Made by a program: the position numbers and the translations under genes
Part shown: in pieces, positions 47,398 to 62,300 of the stretch
Layout of the letters: every line of letters begins with the position of its first letter
Numbering within the stretch: position 1 is the first letter of the stretch
The notes under the pieces: generated by a model
Database searches by the model: none
The model's input: only the letters and a program-made list of their open reading frames with translations
Told to the model about the DNA's origin: nothing
Origin: Pteria penguin
Lineage: Eukaryota; Mollusca; Bivalvia; Pterioida; Pteriidae
Direction of reading: 5' to 3'
NCBI GenBank assembly: GCA_035048485.1
Contig: CM068587.1
Coordinates: 30,336,534 to 30,400,533 of the forward strand
Length of the DNA stretch: 64,000 bases

Positions 47398-50300
47398 CTG
47401 AAAAATTAAAGACTAAATTGTATAAATGTTAATAAAGATACACCACCAATATCAATGGCAAAGTTACATATCTTTTGAAACTTTGACCAAATACCAAAAT
47501 ATGATGGGAAGTTAAACCTGAGTATTATTTTAACACAATCAACACTGAGATCTTCCCATTATAAATTTTACATGCATGGTTCCAGAGTGGTGGACTGGGG
47601 ATTTGAAACCACTCCGAGATTTGGAGAAAATGACTTTCCTTGTTTGTTTTTTTTTTCATGTAAAATAAGTTAATTTTACACACAAAAACATAGATGGACC
47701 CCCTCTCAGAAAATTCATTGGGGGTGGACCCCCCTCTCAACAAAAGTTTTTAATCTGTGCCTGTTTTACATTATTGAAAATAAATAATAAAAGACAAAGA
47801 ACTTGGAACGATTAAAATATTCTAAAGAAGATGCACATGTATGGCAAAAATTTTACAACTTGAGGTTGGTAAAAGCAAGTACTATTTTCAATAACGGAAA
47901 TAAATCAATTCAGGTAGCACAAAATCTGTAATACAGCTTACCTAACACTGGCAACACTATCTGCAGGACAATCAAATCGTGACTCTCCTTTCCTTTGATT
48001 GAAGAAATACTTACGACACTTGGATCTGCTCCATGCTATTGTCCAAGGATCTACAAGATTGCATCAAAGAATTACAAAGCATGTCATCAAAATTATTTAG
48101 AAATGTTGTTAAATAATATCAAGAAGAAGACAATTTGCGAAGTTTGTTGCTATTATTTTACAGATATATCAATGTAAAAGCAAAACTTGTCTGTGGTTCA
48201 GTTTCCATAATACTTGGAATTGAAAATACATTTTATAATGATATTATGATCAGAATGAGAGCAACGCCTACTCTGCAAATATGCCTGTTTATCATGTGAC
48301 CTTAACTTTTGATTTTGGAAATCAATAAGCATCATCTTGCCACAAGGAGCACATATACCAAGTTTGTACTGAATTACTGTCTGTAATTGTTACAAGGAGT
48401 ATTAGGAATTTGTGACCTTGATATTTGACCCCTAAACTCAAAAGATGACGGACATCCTCCCCAAAGCATCAATAGTACCGGTATGTGTACCAAGTTTGAT
48501 GATAAAGCCAAAACTACACTATTTCACAGGGGGCAATGTTTCATATGGTCTTATCAGACGGACAGGTACTGAGACAGGAGATGATAAATAAAATATAAAA
48601 CCCTGATCATCTGATTTCATGTCAAGTACAATATCGGTGGACATGCCTGCCCTTGCTCCAAATTTAGAGTATTGTTTTGAACTATTAAATCAAATAAAAC
48701 TTAAAATCTTTGTATGGCATACCTTTGACAGTTTTAACAACACAAACACCGGAAGGAAGAAAACATCGTGAATCTGCCCTATCCGGAGGAAAATAGCACA
48801 ACCGAGGATTGCTGGACCCCTTGACTCGTCGAAACTCCAATCTTAAACACATATATCAAATATTATGCACAGAGAAATAATAGGTACATTGAATGTCTTA
48901 ATTTATAATACCATTGTCTGATAGTTAATTGATTGAGGCTTTTCATTTTCAATTATACGTTTTGTGACACAGAACCAACTCCTTGTACATAATGGCATTA
49001 TCTGGGGAAACAATCTGCTATAATACAAAATTTGGATTTTATGCTATGTTTGTATTGATCATTATTTTTCACTTGATAGATACTGTGGACAAATCTTTAT
49101 GAACAAAATGGAATTTTATTATTACATTGTGTACATGTATTAGATAATTTCATCAAAAAAAATCTTTAAGTCAAACTCCTGACAAGTCAAATCAATACTC
49201 TTGAAGTTCAAATTATCTGAATTAAGTGTGACTGTTTATACATATTGCTTCATACAAACTGTACAACACATTATATTGTGTTATTCTACTTGTACCACAA
49301 AAGCAAAAATAAGTCCTAATAGCCTCTGACTTCATCATTATACTATGACCTGTATACTTTTTCTCATGAAGGTTACCGTCATCACTCATGTATAATGCAC
49401 ACTTTTTTTCACAGTTTTTAACATTGTTTTTCTGATTTTGCATTACAAGGTTCAGATGCTTAGTAAGACGGTCATAAATGACCAGTAATTGGCCCAATGT
49501 GTACCTTTAGCCTATACAGTTACATGTATATACCAGCAGGGCTGAGTATAGATGTCACTTTTTTACACTACCTGATCAACCGACCACTAATAGTTGTACA
49601 CACATGTATGATTCAGATAGAAATCCGTAGTAGTTCTTACTGTTGTAAGAAAATTGCAAATCTCAATAGTAATAAAGTAATTTGTACAACTAGCTTCTAC
49701 GATGAATTATTCTTCAATGAATTATGAGTACTGGTAAAATTCATAAGATTAATAATATGAAAACAACAGTTGTATTGATTGCTTTGTAAAATACTCAAAT
49801 TGCTGGTTAATTTATACTATGTTAATTAACCTTAGGAAAGTTGACTGACTATTTATCTACTTTTATCTAGGCATTATACATAGAAAGTAAGCTTTTTCTG
49901 GAAAATTTTTCTCAATTATGGGAGTGTGATTATACACACATCGCACACGAGATATTACTGTATGCCTAGCAAATAAAGTCAAAGGGATATTATTTGAAAA
50001 ATAAAGTCACCTGAAATATAACAAACTTACAGTACTATACATGGTATGGTTTAATTCAAAAAAGAAATGAAACAGAGACATGAAATGTACAGTGTAGATT
50101 TTCACCTGTAACACCTATCACAATCCCGTCCTCCTTCCCTGACGAAAGGTATCACAATATCCATTATATCTATCACACTCTCACATTTCATTTTCATAAA
50201 TGTTTACCCTGATAATCTGAATTTGTTCTAACCTTTCAAATATTTGATGGATGTCTTCAAGTCTGTATATATATGGCACAAAAAGCTGTGTTAAATCTGA

Positions 50301-53300
50301 TCGGGTTGTCTTGGTAACACACTTGATAAATTTCTTCAGCTTCTCCAACCTGCAATAATTCAATACTCATTTACCTATTTATCTATCAGGATATTCAAGT
50401 AACTTCAAAACTCATTAATATTACACAGAACTAATCATAACATCCTTATTGCACTCATATTTTTTTCATATATAGTACATGTAACAAAATTGAACCGTTT
50501 TGTAAGATGGTTGGTTGGTTGGCTGATTGGTGTTTAACAAGAGGACTCCTTTATGCCGACATAGTGCACATTACCCTATGGTAGATTAATCCCAAAATAG
50601 CATATATTTAAGATAAATTGTCTACAAAAGCTTACCTTTCATTGAAATGTAATTTTCTGACATCTTTGCCATACAAAAACAATGCATCAAGGACATGTAA
50701 GGTCATTAATCTCTTCTGCCCACTGCCCTGCACAGAGAAGTAAGGGGGATTATCTATTTCATGTAGGAAGATTTAAAAGAAGGATCCAAATAACAGAAAT
50801 AACATAGTATTCCAGGCTATACTATTATGTACTGAAATATCTCATATATAGTACTACAGTGTTCAAAGGAACACATATCTCATCTGCTATTCATTTTTCT
50901 ACCAGACAGACAAATGAACGGACAAACAGACACAGATGCTGGACACAGTGATCCCTTGTTGTGTTGCTTTGCAGGTGATAAAAAAATTATGGCATTTTAT
51001 AATAAACAAATGCTGATAGTCTATCAAAGATCATTGCTCTAACTATCTTTTATTTCATGACAATTAAATTTTATGAGAGAATCATCACCACAAACTTTCA
51101 AAAAGTTCAAAGGTTGTAAATAGATGTCAATTTACAGCATCTCAGACAATACTCATGTATTTCCCTTATCAGTGAATATTTTCATTCGGATCTATCTCTT
51201 TGTTTATGAATTTCATAGCCAACAGGTGTCTGCAAATTTGCTCAGACGTAAATAAATTTTTTTTACATGTTCAAAGCAACAGAATACTTTCAGGACATAC
51301 TTACCTCCCCTTTCATTTCCTGTACAAACTCAACTTCGAGGAGTGTATTGGCTGGAAGCTCCACCTGTAAGTTATCCTCTGACAATTTCCTCCACTTGCC
51401 ACCACTACCACCATCCCACTTAAACACGTGGGACCTCTGAAATAACCCTTAATATACTTAAAATGGTCAACTCTCACTTGAGGAAGGATAACTAGATAGT
51501 GAGCTGGAGGAGATTTCTGATTTTATTGTCGATATGTCACATACTTTACTCCTCATTAATCAGGTTTGAAGAAGTCAAATTCTTATTACCTTAAATTAAT
51601 ACTGATCTCCAGTGTCAAATTTTTATGGAACAAGCAAAAAGAAGATATTTAACAGAACTATGTACAGAGATAAAAGAAAATATTTAACTGAATCATGTAC
51701 AGAGATAAGTGTTCAAAACAACAAAAGAAATATCTTTGCAGTTAATGTTTAAACTGTTCATGAAATCACTACTGAAGTTTACAAGGCACCAGTCTCTCTC
51801 TAGCAACAATAATTGGGAGATACCGCCATTAACTGAGGTCCTAATATTTAGAGAGCAAATAAAACATATCCCCTTAAAATTGACGTAAAGAACAATGGTA
51901 CATTATTGTGAAGTCATAAGGTTGCTAACTCCAATCGATGATACTAACTGATAGTACATAAACACCGTCTAACAGACGGTACCTCCTGTTAACATTAATC
52001 TGATCTATAATGACTTACTCTACTTCCTTCCATTCTCAAACTTTATAAGCCCTCATGATTTAAAGAAAGAATTTACGATACCTATGCTTTAGAAGGTAAT
52101 GTCTCTTTCCTTCTAATGTTCCTATGACATAACCTTGCCCTGGATTAAATTAATTTTCCCCAAGTCCAAGAAGGCACCCACTAGATCTGTAGTACCGATA
52201 TATTTAATTTTCACTTATCCAAAGTGCTAGAAGATGCCATTTTTACTGTTGCACCGATAACATAACTTAGATTTGAATAACTGCCACTCATCTCATGTCT
52301 TACAAGATACCATATCTGTCTGTAGCACCAAGGACAAGGTTTCCAATTTGAATAATTTTTACTTACCCCCGAAGAGATACCAACTGTCTGTGGCAATGAT
52401 GACATAACAATGATAGGTTTAATTCTGACTTAAACCAAGCTGTAGAGGAAGCTATTTCTTTCTGTCTGTAGCATCAATTTGTCACACCAATTTCTTAAAT
52501 TGTGACTAACCCTAACCCCTGGGAGATACCATGACATGACACTAATTTGCGAAATTCTGACTTACCCCAAGCCCTGGGGGATACCATAAAATGACACTAA
52601 TTTGCTAAATTCTGACTTACCCCGAGTCCTGGGAGATACCATGAAATGACATTAATTTGCTAAATTCTGACCTTACCCCAAGCCCTGGGAGATATCATGA
52701 CATGACACTAATTTGATAAATTCTGACTTGCCCCAAGCCCTCAGAGATACCATGACATGACACTAATTTGCTAAATTCTGACTTACCGCAAGCCCTCAGA
52801 GATACCATGACATGACACTAATTTGCTAAATTCTGACTTACCCCAAGCCCTCAGAGATACCATGACATGACACTAATTTGCTAAATTCTGACTTACCCCA
52901 AGCCCTAAGAGATACCATGACATGACACTAATATGCAAAATTCTGACTTACCCCAAGCCCCAAGAGATACCATCTCTTACTCTCTGTAGCACCGACAACA
53001 TAACATCGATAGTCATATGCTGATTTGATATGAGTGAGATTTTCCAAGGTCAGATCTTCAAGGTCATGTGTTAAATAATCTGTGTCTTCATCCTATGTAA
53101 AAATAATTGCCATGTTTATAAAACTATTACAGGAACAGAATGACCTATGATGACAGTATTTCCAACACATGTCAACTGTCATATATATACTATAACAGAC
53201 AAAGAATGACCTACGATGACAGTATTTCCAACACATGTCAACTGTCATATATAAACTATAACAGGAACAGAATGACCTACGATGACAGTATTTCCAACAC

Positions 53301-56300
53301 ATGTCAACTGTCATATATAAACTATAACAGGAACAGAATGACCTACAGTGACAGTATTTCCAACACATGTCAACTGTCATATATAAACTATAACAGGAAC
53401 AGAATGACCTAGGATGACAGTATTTCCAACACATGTCAACTGTCATATATAAACTATAACAGGAACAGAATGACCTACGATGACAGTATTTCCAACACAT
53501 GTCAACTGTCATATATAAACTATAACAGCCACAGAATGACCTACGATAACTATTTCTAACACATGTCAACTGTCATATATATACTATAACAGACACAGAA
53601 TGACCTACGATGACAGTATTTCTAACACATGTCAACTGTCATGTATAAACTATAAAAGACAAAGAATGACCTACGATGACAGTATTTTTAACACATGTCA
53701 ACTGTCATATATATACTATAACAGACACAGAATGACCTACGATGACAGTATTTCTAACACATGTCAACTGTCATGTATAAACTATAAAAGACAAAGAATG
53801 ACCTATGATGACAGTATTTTTAACACATGTCAACTGTCATATATAAACTATAACAGGAACAGAATGACCTATGATGACAGTATTTCTAACACATGTCAAC
53901 TGTCATATATAAACTATAACAGCCACAGAATGACCTACGATGACAGTATTTCTAACACATGTCAACTGTCATATATAAACTATAACAGACACAGAATGAC
54001 CTACGATGACAGTATTTCGATATATGTCAACTGTCATATATAAACTATAACGGGAACAGAATGACCTACGATGACAGTATTTCTAACACATGTCAACCAT
54101 CCTATATAAAGAGAATAATAATTCTTTGTTATGACATGTAATCTCTTTCATTTAATAACTAATACATATAAAAAGTATCCAGGGTTCATACAGCTGGTGA
54201 GAAATGAAATTCAAGCACTTTTCTAGCCATTTTTCAAGAACTTTTCGAGCACTTTTTCCACAATGAGATGATCTTGAACACGGTCACTTGAAACATGCGC
54301 ATTGCGCCAATGCAGAGTCATCATGACACTTGATTGATAGTACTAACACGGGATATAAACAAAACATCTTGATCACCATGACATTTATGGTATGTTTATT
54401 AAACGATACAAACCAATTCTATTTGTAACATTACGTTGTACAATTTTACAGGAGTTTGACGTTTTAAATAAATTCAAGCACTGTCAAAAAAAAATCAAGC
54501 ATATTTCAATAGAAATTCAAGCACTTTTCAAGGACTTTTTTAATTTTTTGTAAATTCAATCACTTTTCACGGACTCTGTGAAAATTCAAGCACTTTTCAT
54601 AGTTTGTGTGAACCCTGGTATCTGCACTTACCCCAGTGCAACAAATTTCAGAGGAAGATGACAGAAATAGAATTCTGTGATATATAAGTGCAGTCTTAAA
54701 TTATCAGAACTTTTGCAGTCTTTTAATACATCCATGTTTCAGGGATCTCCCCTATCAACTGCAAATTCTGTGGGCCACCAAAGGCCGGGGTATGGGGCCC
54801 CTACTGGGATCCAGCAGCAACGGTTTTTGGAAAATTGTTTTTATGAAATATTTTACTGAAACCTGCCTCTCCTGGCACTTAGCATACACATTTTACCAAC
54901 AGAAAAAATTCATAAAATGTGATTAAATTTCACGAAGACATAAACATGTTTTTATCAAATGCAAACACTTTTTACTATCAAAGCACAGCATAAGTGTATT
55001 ATATAACATTATAGCTCATTTATACATGTTTATATTACCTGTTGAATGCGTAGCTCTTTTACCAAACAAATAACAAATGATTTAAAACTTCTGAACCATA
55101 GTCAGTTTACGCAGTTACATTTAACATACAAGGGTGTGAAGAACGCTTACTTATTTTCTTCAAATAACAATAAGCATCACTTAATGATGTACTGTACAAG
55201 AGTTTAATGTACCATTTAGAACAACAATGCACCACTCTGTCCCCTTGATGGAAAAAGAGTGCACCACTGGTGCAAGGGTCCGGCCTAATGTGATCCCTGA
55301 TGTCTGAATACATGCATTTAATTTTTATTTTAGTAAAATATAATGAAGCTTACCTTGGAAAACATTTGTTTCTGTTGAAATAATGACATGAAATCTTGAT
55401 TTTGAGTAATTTTCAGTTACATTTCTTTCTATATATCATTGCTTACCTCTAGAAGTTCATCAAACTTGGTTTTAGGATTTTGTTTTGTTGGTGCTGCTCT
55501 TACTTCATCAGGAATCTAAAAGCATATTAAAATGATACCTCAGAAAAAGAATCAATTTTAAACAAACTGAATTCAAAGCTCAAATACAATCAATTGAATC
55601 TTAATTCCAGTGCATGATTCTAGTTGAAAAATCAAAAGACCTGAAGGTCCTGAAAGATACTCCTACTCACATTTTGTCGTGAGTAGAGATCTAAATGTAT
55701 CACACTAAGGACACCCCAACCTCATTTTGTATGAAGTTGATTAAAATGAGTTATGTTAATGAAAATAAGGTAGTGCACAGAGAAACCTGCTCATAGGTGG
55801 TACGCCTAAATGAAGAACACTAAAGAAAACTAGTTATACACAAAAGAAAACTAGATTTTATTTCGATAAGGGTGGTCAAAATTGAAAAATGATTTGATAT
55901 TTTGATAAAGGGAGATCATACTATTCTAGTAATATATAGTTTATCAGGGTTTAGTATTAGAAAAATAATTTTATTGATATTTGAAAAATTCTTTATATAC
56001 GCCGGCGCTACGCTGGGTGTATATACGCCATATTGAAATACATGTGTACTTGTATAAACACAATATCTTATTCAGCATCTTATATTATCAATATTATAAT
56101 AGGAATTCAAAACATACAGGTTATTTTCGTTAGACTTATTTTTAAATACATCAAATTTTTAATAAAATTTGTAATTTAATACATGTATATGCAAGTTGCG
56201 CCTTACGAAAGAAATAAAATATACAACATCTATAACATCTTATATTTTCAGTTTGGATTTCTATTTGTCAACATATATATTTTTAAAAACATTATGAGTA

Positions 56301-59300
56301 GAATTCCTAGCCCCCCCCCCCACCCCAACCCAAATAAAATAAATAATAATAATTTGCAAGAAGAATTGCAAGCTACACAGGGTCTTGCAAGAACGCTAAA
56401 TTTGCGTGCTTTATACATTACTTTATACACAACTCAAAGTTCAGATTAGTAACTATTTATTTAACAAAACTAGCTCAACAAAAACATTCCAAATAAGATC
56501 AAAATATTGACTAGTACTAAGTAACTCTCAAAAATGTTCATGTATCACATAGTCTTATAATAAACGTTGTAGGTAAGATTATTATCAAACCTTTAAACAA
56601 AGTTTTGGAACTAATAATTGATACAAGACAATTAAATCAACTTTTGTGGCATTCTAGGGGGTTTCCACTCTGTTAAAAAGGGTCACAAAATATTCAATTG
56701 AACTAAATTATTCAATCACACTTGATCTACGTATACACACCTGGGTTGACACCATCAGGTATAAAGTATATGTCATAACCCGGGTTGACACCAGCGGGTA
56801 TATGAAAGCTGTACAAATATGACCGGGTTGACACCGTCGGGTATACATAAGGATAATAGGTATTACCCGGGTTGACACCGTCGGGTATACAGAAGATGTA
56901 TAGACCTGACCCGGGTTGACACCGTCGGGTATACAGAGGGATGTATAGATATGACCCGGGTTGACACCATCGGGTATACCAAAGGCTGTACATACTGCCC
57001 AGGTTGACACCATTGGGCAGTGAAATGACCACTGAGTAAGCCCAAGTTGACCTCCACAAGTATAGATTATAAAAGCCAAAGATGACAAAGGGCATACCAT
57101 GATTTAACATTGAAAATATATATTCTCTTGTCACTAAATACAATTTAAATGGTACATATTATTATTACACTTTGGGGGGATACTATAGTGGAAACCCCAT
57201 ATTATTCAAAATAAATTTAAGAGTACATGTAGAAATTATATTATAAAGTTACAGGTGCTGGAATGGGGAAGTTGGGTGGGAAATCGTTGAATTAGAGATC
57301 TACATAATCACTGATACGCTTCTCAAACAATGCTCTCAAACAATGAAGTTCTACACAAAGTAAACAAAGGACTGATCACGTGATCTACATAATTAATTAG
57401 TTTGATTTGATTGGTTGATAATTATAATCTTATGAATATTCATAATGATGCTAAACCATTGTAATGTTAAATCTACATCGTAATTTATATAGAATGAAAA
57501 ACAGCTAACTACTGGTCATATGCAAATATGCTGTTATCAGTGCATTATGCAATAAACTAGTCATAGAAAAGATAAACATTGTGTATAAACAAAAAATTTT
57601 TCCAAACAAAATTTGTACATTTTATACATAACTCAAAGTTCAGATTAGTAACTATTTATTTAACAAAACTAGCTCAACAAAAACATTCCAAATAAGATCA
57701 AAATATTGACTAGTACTAAGTAACTCTCAAAAATATTCATGTATCACATAGTCTTATAATAAACGTTGTAGGTAAGATTATTATCAAACCTTTAAACAAA
57801 GTTTTGGAACTAAAAATTGATACAAGACAATTAAATCAACTTTTGTGGCATTCTAGGGGGTTTCCACTCTGTTAAAAAGGGTCACTAAATATTCAATTGA
57901 ACTAATTATTCAATCACACTTGATCTACGTATACACACCTGGGTTGACACCATCAGGTATAAAGTATATGTCATAACCCGGGTTGACACCAGCGGGTATA
58001 TGAAAGCTGTACAAATATGACCCGGGTTGACACCGTCGGGTATACATAAGGATAATAGGTATTACCCGGGTTGACACCGTCGGGTATACAGAAGATGTAT
58101 AGACCTGACCCGGGTTGACACTGTCGGGTATACACAGGGATGTATAGATATGTCCCGGGTTGACACCATCGGGTATACCAAAGGCTGTACATACTGCCCA
58201 GGTTGACACCATTGGGCAGTGAAATGACCACTGAGTAAGCCCAAGTTGACCTCCACAAGTATAGATTATAAAAGCCAAAGATGACAAAGGGCATACCATG
58301 ATTTACCATTGAAAATATATATTCTCTTGTCACTAAATACAATTTAAATGGTACATATTATTATTACACTTTGGGGGGTAAAAAAGGCCAAAGCGAATAA
58401 TAAGTTATAACAAATTACTTATTAGAGTGCCCCCCAAAGAAGAGTAAGCGAATGATTAAAGAATCAAATTTTTTGGTTCTTCTATTTTTTTTATAGAATC
58501 ATTTGCCGACTTTAATCTTTATCAAAGAATTTGATTCCAACTTTAATCATTTGCATTATTTCACTACTTGTAATTAAGCAAATTGCCGATGAGCTTGCAT
58601 TTCGATAAACAAAAACCATTCATCAAAGGAATAATTCCCCAATGATTATGTTGAGAAGACAATAACACATATCAAAACATGTTCTAGCTTCTATTAAAAC
58701 GCTTTATTATGATAATTTGATTCTTTGTTTTTTGTTTCAACAAAAATAGATTATCAAACAGGGTTTTCTTAAATATTGTCAATAACGAAAAGCCAACATA
58801 CCTAAGTTTGATTTATATAATTTCAATGAACATATGCACCATGATATGATTTTATTTAAAAAGTACACTTCTATAGATCGTAAGTTGACAAATGGATGAT
58901 GTGTAACAGAAACAAATAAGCTCCATCTTTTCCACTGTTTCTTTGCGTTCCAATGAGCCAATAAATCATTATATAAAATAAATAAATTTATTATTAAAAG
59001 CTTTAAAATTAGTAAATATCATAAGAATAATAGTATTGCGATGGATATATTTATAGTAGTTAATAAATAAAGTTGCTGATATCATGTTTATATGTCTGAT
59101 TACATATATAGACCTTTTTCCTTTAACTGCGGAGCTGTAACATTGGACGGCAAATTGATTAACGTTCCCTCATAGGTTATCCCATCATGTGTGATTCAAT
59201 GGCAGTGAGGGGGGGGGGGGGGGACCTCTTCTCCCTTCTGCCACATATTTACAGGTAAAACTCCAGATTTGGCACCAAAAATGGCAGAGTAGTTTGACTA

Positions 59301-62300
59301 ATACACATGTGGGTCCCCCTATTCAAAAATCCTGGATCCACCACTGCATGGAGTGTCCATCTTTTCCAGTTAGGTGTTTTTAAATTTTATTTATACTGCT
59401 TTGTACATTTAAAGGCTATATTGGTTATTCAAATTATGCCATGAGATTGATGAGCTAAATGCAACAGTGTTCCATGCAACATATTATCCCTTTAGTGAAG
59501 GCTACATGCTGGGTTATGATGTTTTCCACATACGTGCAGTAACGACAGTGTATCACAATGAAAACAGTCCAAGATTCTCTGCTTTTCTCCAACTTTTGAT
59601 ATCGATGGTTTGTAGAAATTCCAATGTTTGATGAACAAAGTCTCTCTGACTCTCTCTCACAAACCACCGATATCAAAAGTGGGAGAAGAGCAGAGAATCC
59701 CGGACTACAATGAAAACTGTAAAGTAGTCCCTAGACAGAGACATAATTTACACATGTGTATATATTTCTCTGCCCTAAACAAGTCGATTTGACCATAGTT
59801 CAGATAAAAGAAAGTACGAATTAAAAATCATTTCATAAAACACATCGTTATACATTTGCAGTTTGAAATGTTTTATTTTTATTTTTATATGCAATGTGCG
59901 AAAAACACATTTCAAAGTGTGAAAATTATGAGAAAAGAGAAGAACGTGGAAATCGAAGATTACACGTACGAATGTTGGTCAACACGAATGTTGATCGTGC
60001 AAATAGACTGATGAACATAAATTCATACACCATCGCTTTTGCCTTGGCGGGGGAGGGGACGTTTATTTAAAGAATTCACACGAATGTGGTCAAAACTTGT
60101 CTTTAAGAAAGTACTCTTACAATTAGAATAGACAAACATTGACACAGACATTGCGCTATTTCTTCAAAGGTTTATTGAGTGGACGTAAATCTGACCTTTG
60201 AACTTTGAGCATGATAACAGTAAGATACTCCTTGATAAGGAGTATCTTAAAAATCTAACCTTCCATCTCTCTAGACATTTTTCTCGGGTCTCTGCCTGTC
60301 TGTCATCTCTTAAGTCACTACAAATACAAAAAGACAACATTTATCAACAAAATAATTCTTTAGCAACGAGCACTTTCATTTTTAATACTGAATATGAAAA
60401 AGAATGGGGCCAGGTAACACAGTTGGTAGCGCGCTCACTTCTCACCAATGCGACCCGAGTTCGATTCCTGGCGTGGTATGTGAGATGGTGGGGCTGTCAC
60501 CAACCTGGCTTTTTGGGTTTTCTCCAGGTACTGCGGTTTCCTCCCACGCAAACGCCACCCTTATGGCAAGATCTGTGCCAACAAGGAAGATTTATATAAG
60601 TTGTTAACTTGTATCCTAATCATTGTAAAATAAATATGTTTAAATCTAAATTTAATATAAATTTTAATAAAAAAAGTAAAAAACTAAAACATTAATATTG
60701 AATATGAAAAATTAATAAACTAAAACACTAATACTGTGTGCCTATTGACAAATTTCTCTGGTTCTAGGTGTCTACTTACGAATTCTGAGCAAATGCTTGT
60801 ATTTTCTTCAGATTTAATATCTGTCTCTGACCCAGTCTGAAAACACATAGTCAAACTAAGATAAATGTTTTATAAGACCAATGTTTACATTCCTGACAAT
60901 CTAGGTATTAAATGTTCTTGAATATTCAAGACAGAAGGGACATAACTCAAAATGACTGAAAGCATGTATGATATCAAAATAAGAACCGTTTATCTCTTGC
61001 CATACCAGCATTATATTGCCTAATTAGTAGTGGTCAGAACTTAGTGGTGGCTAGTACTTAATGGTGGTCAATGTCCAGTGGTGGTCAGTGCTTAGTGGAG
61101 GTCAGTATTTAGTGGTGGCCAGTGCTTAGTGGAGGTCAGTTCCGAGTGATGGCCAGTGCTTAGTGGTGATCAATATTTAGTGATGGCCAACAAATATTCA
61201 AGCACACCTGTCAACATGGAATTTTTCAAGGTTAAGTTCTTCCCTTGATAATTTTATGCAAGACACTGGAATATATGGTTACCAAACATTCTATTGTAGT
61301 GAAAAATTGAAAGCAAATATCAACTTACATATTATTTGAATAAAAAATATAATCCATAAATTGTTCATCACTTTCCATGATTGAATGGGGAACAATTTCA
61401 CAGACATCTTCAGTGGAGGTGGACCCAGAGAGCTTATTGAGATCTAAGTTAATCTCATGCATGTACTGCCTGACAGCGTCCATATCATCTCGTAGATTCC
61501 GGCATACTATATACCTGTAAAGAACAAGCTGTGCTTGTGAAACACTGATGCCCTCGGCAGCACCAAAGTCCAAAAAGTTATTTTTAGCATGAAGGTCATT
61601 GTCAAAGTCAAAAAGTCATTGACCTTGGAGTCATTTGAAAGAGTTTCATTAGTTGAGTATGTATGTCAATTATGGAGTCTCTTTACCTCACCATTCAAAA
61701 GTTATAGCCCCAAGTCCAAACAGTTATTTTCAATGTGAAGGTCGTTGTCAAGGTCAAAAGGTCATCGACATTTGAAAGGGCTTCATTAGTTGAGTATGCA
61801 TGTCAAATATGAAGTTTCGTTATAGCCCTAAGTCCAAAAAGTTATTTTAAGCATGAAGTTCATTGTCATAGTCAAAAGGTCATCGACCTTGGTGTCATTT
61901 GAAAGGGCTTATTAGTTGAGTACGCATATGAAATATGAAGTCTCTATCCCTCACATTTCATAAGTTACAGTCAAGGTTAAAGTTGACAACAAACAGACAG
62001 GACAAAAACAATATGCCCCCGATCTATCGATCCAGGGGCATAATAACAAAGTATCTTAGTTTCAGTCATTTGTTAAATAGACAATATATGTGTAAATACA
62101 TGAACATAATCTGAATGTATTGTTACTTTCCACATAATAAAAACCACAAAGAGAAAACAAAAATAAAAAAACGTAAGTCAAAACTTGGCTAATCGTGCCT
62201 GTTTTATTTGTATACATTTTACTCAACCAAAGATCATAATAAAGTCTGGCATTGATACAAGTAAATTCATACCTCTCTGAATTTGCCGGTCTGCTAGTTA

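Noticed and set aside
50208..50232. Longer version of the CMTR1 exon using a GTAAAC donor
   Set aside because: It would put the following exon out of frame and break the conserved RLE..xVKGSS join.
53093..54043. Repeated Cys/Tyr-rich ORFs
   Set aside because: 66-bp minisatellite in an intron of CMTR1; open on both strands for the same arithmetic reason.
56708..58342. Minus-strand ORFs with GVNPG/VSTRV repeats
   Set aside because: Arise from the tandem units in the duplicated 749-bp blocks; overlapping in several frames with no homologue recognised.
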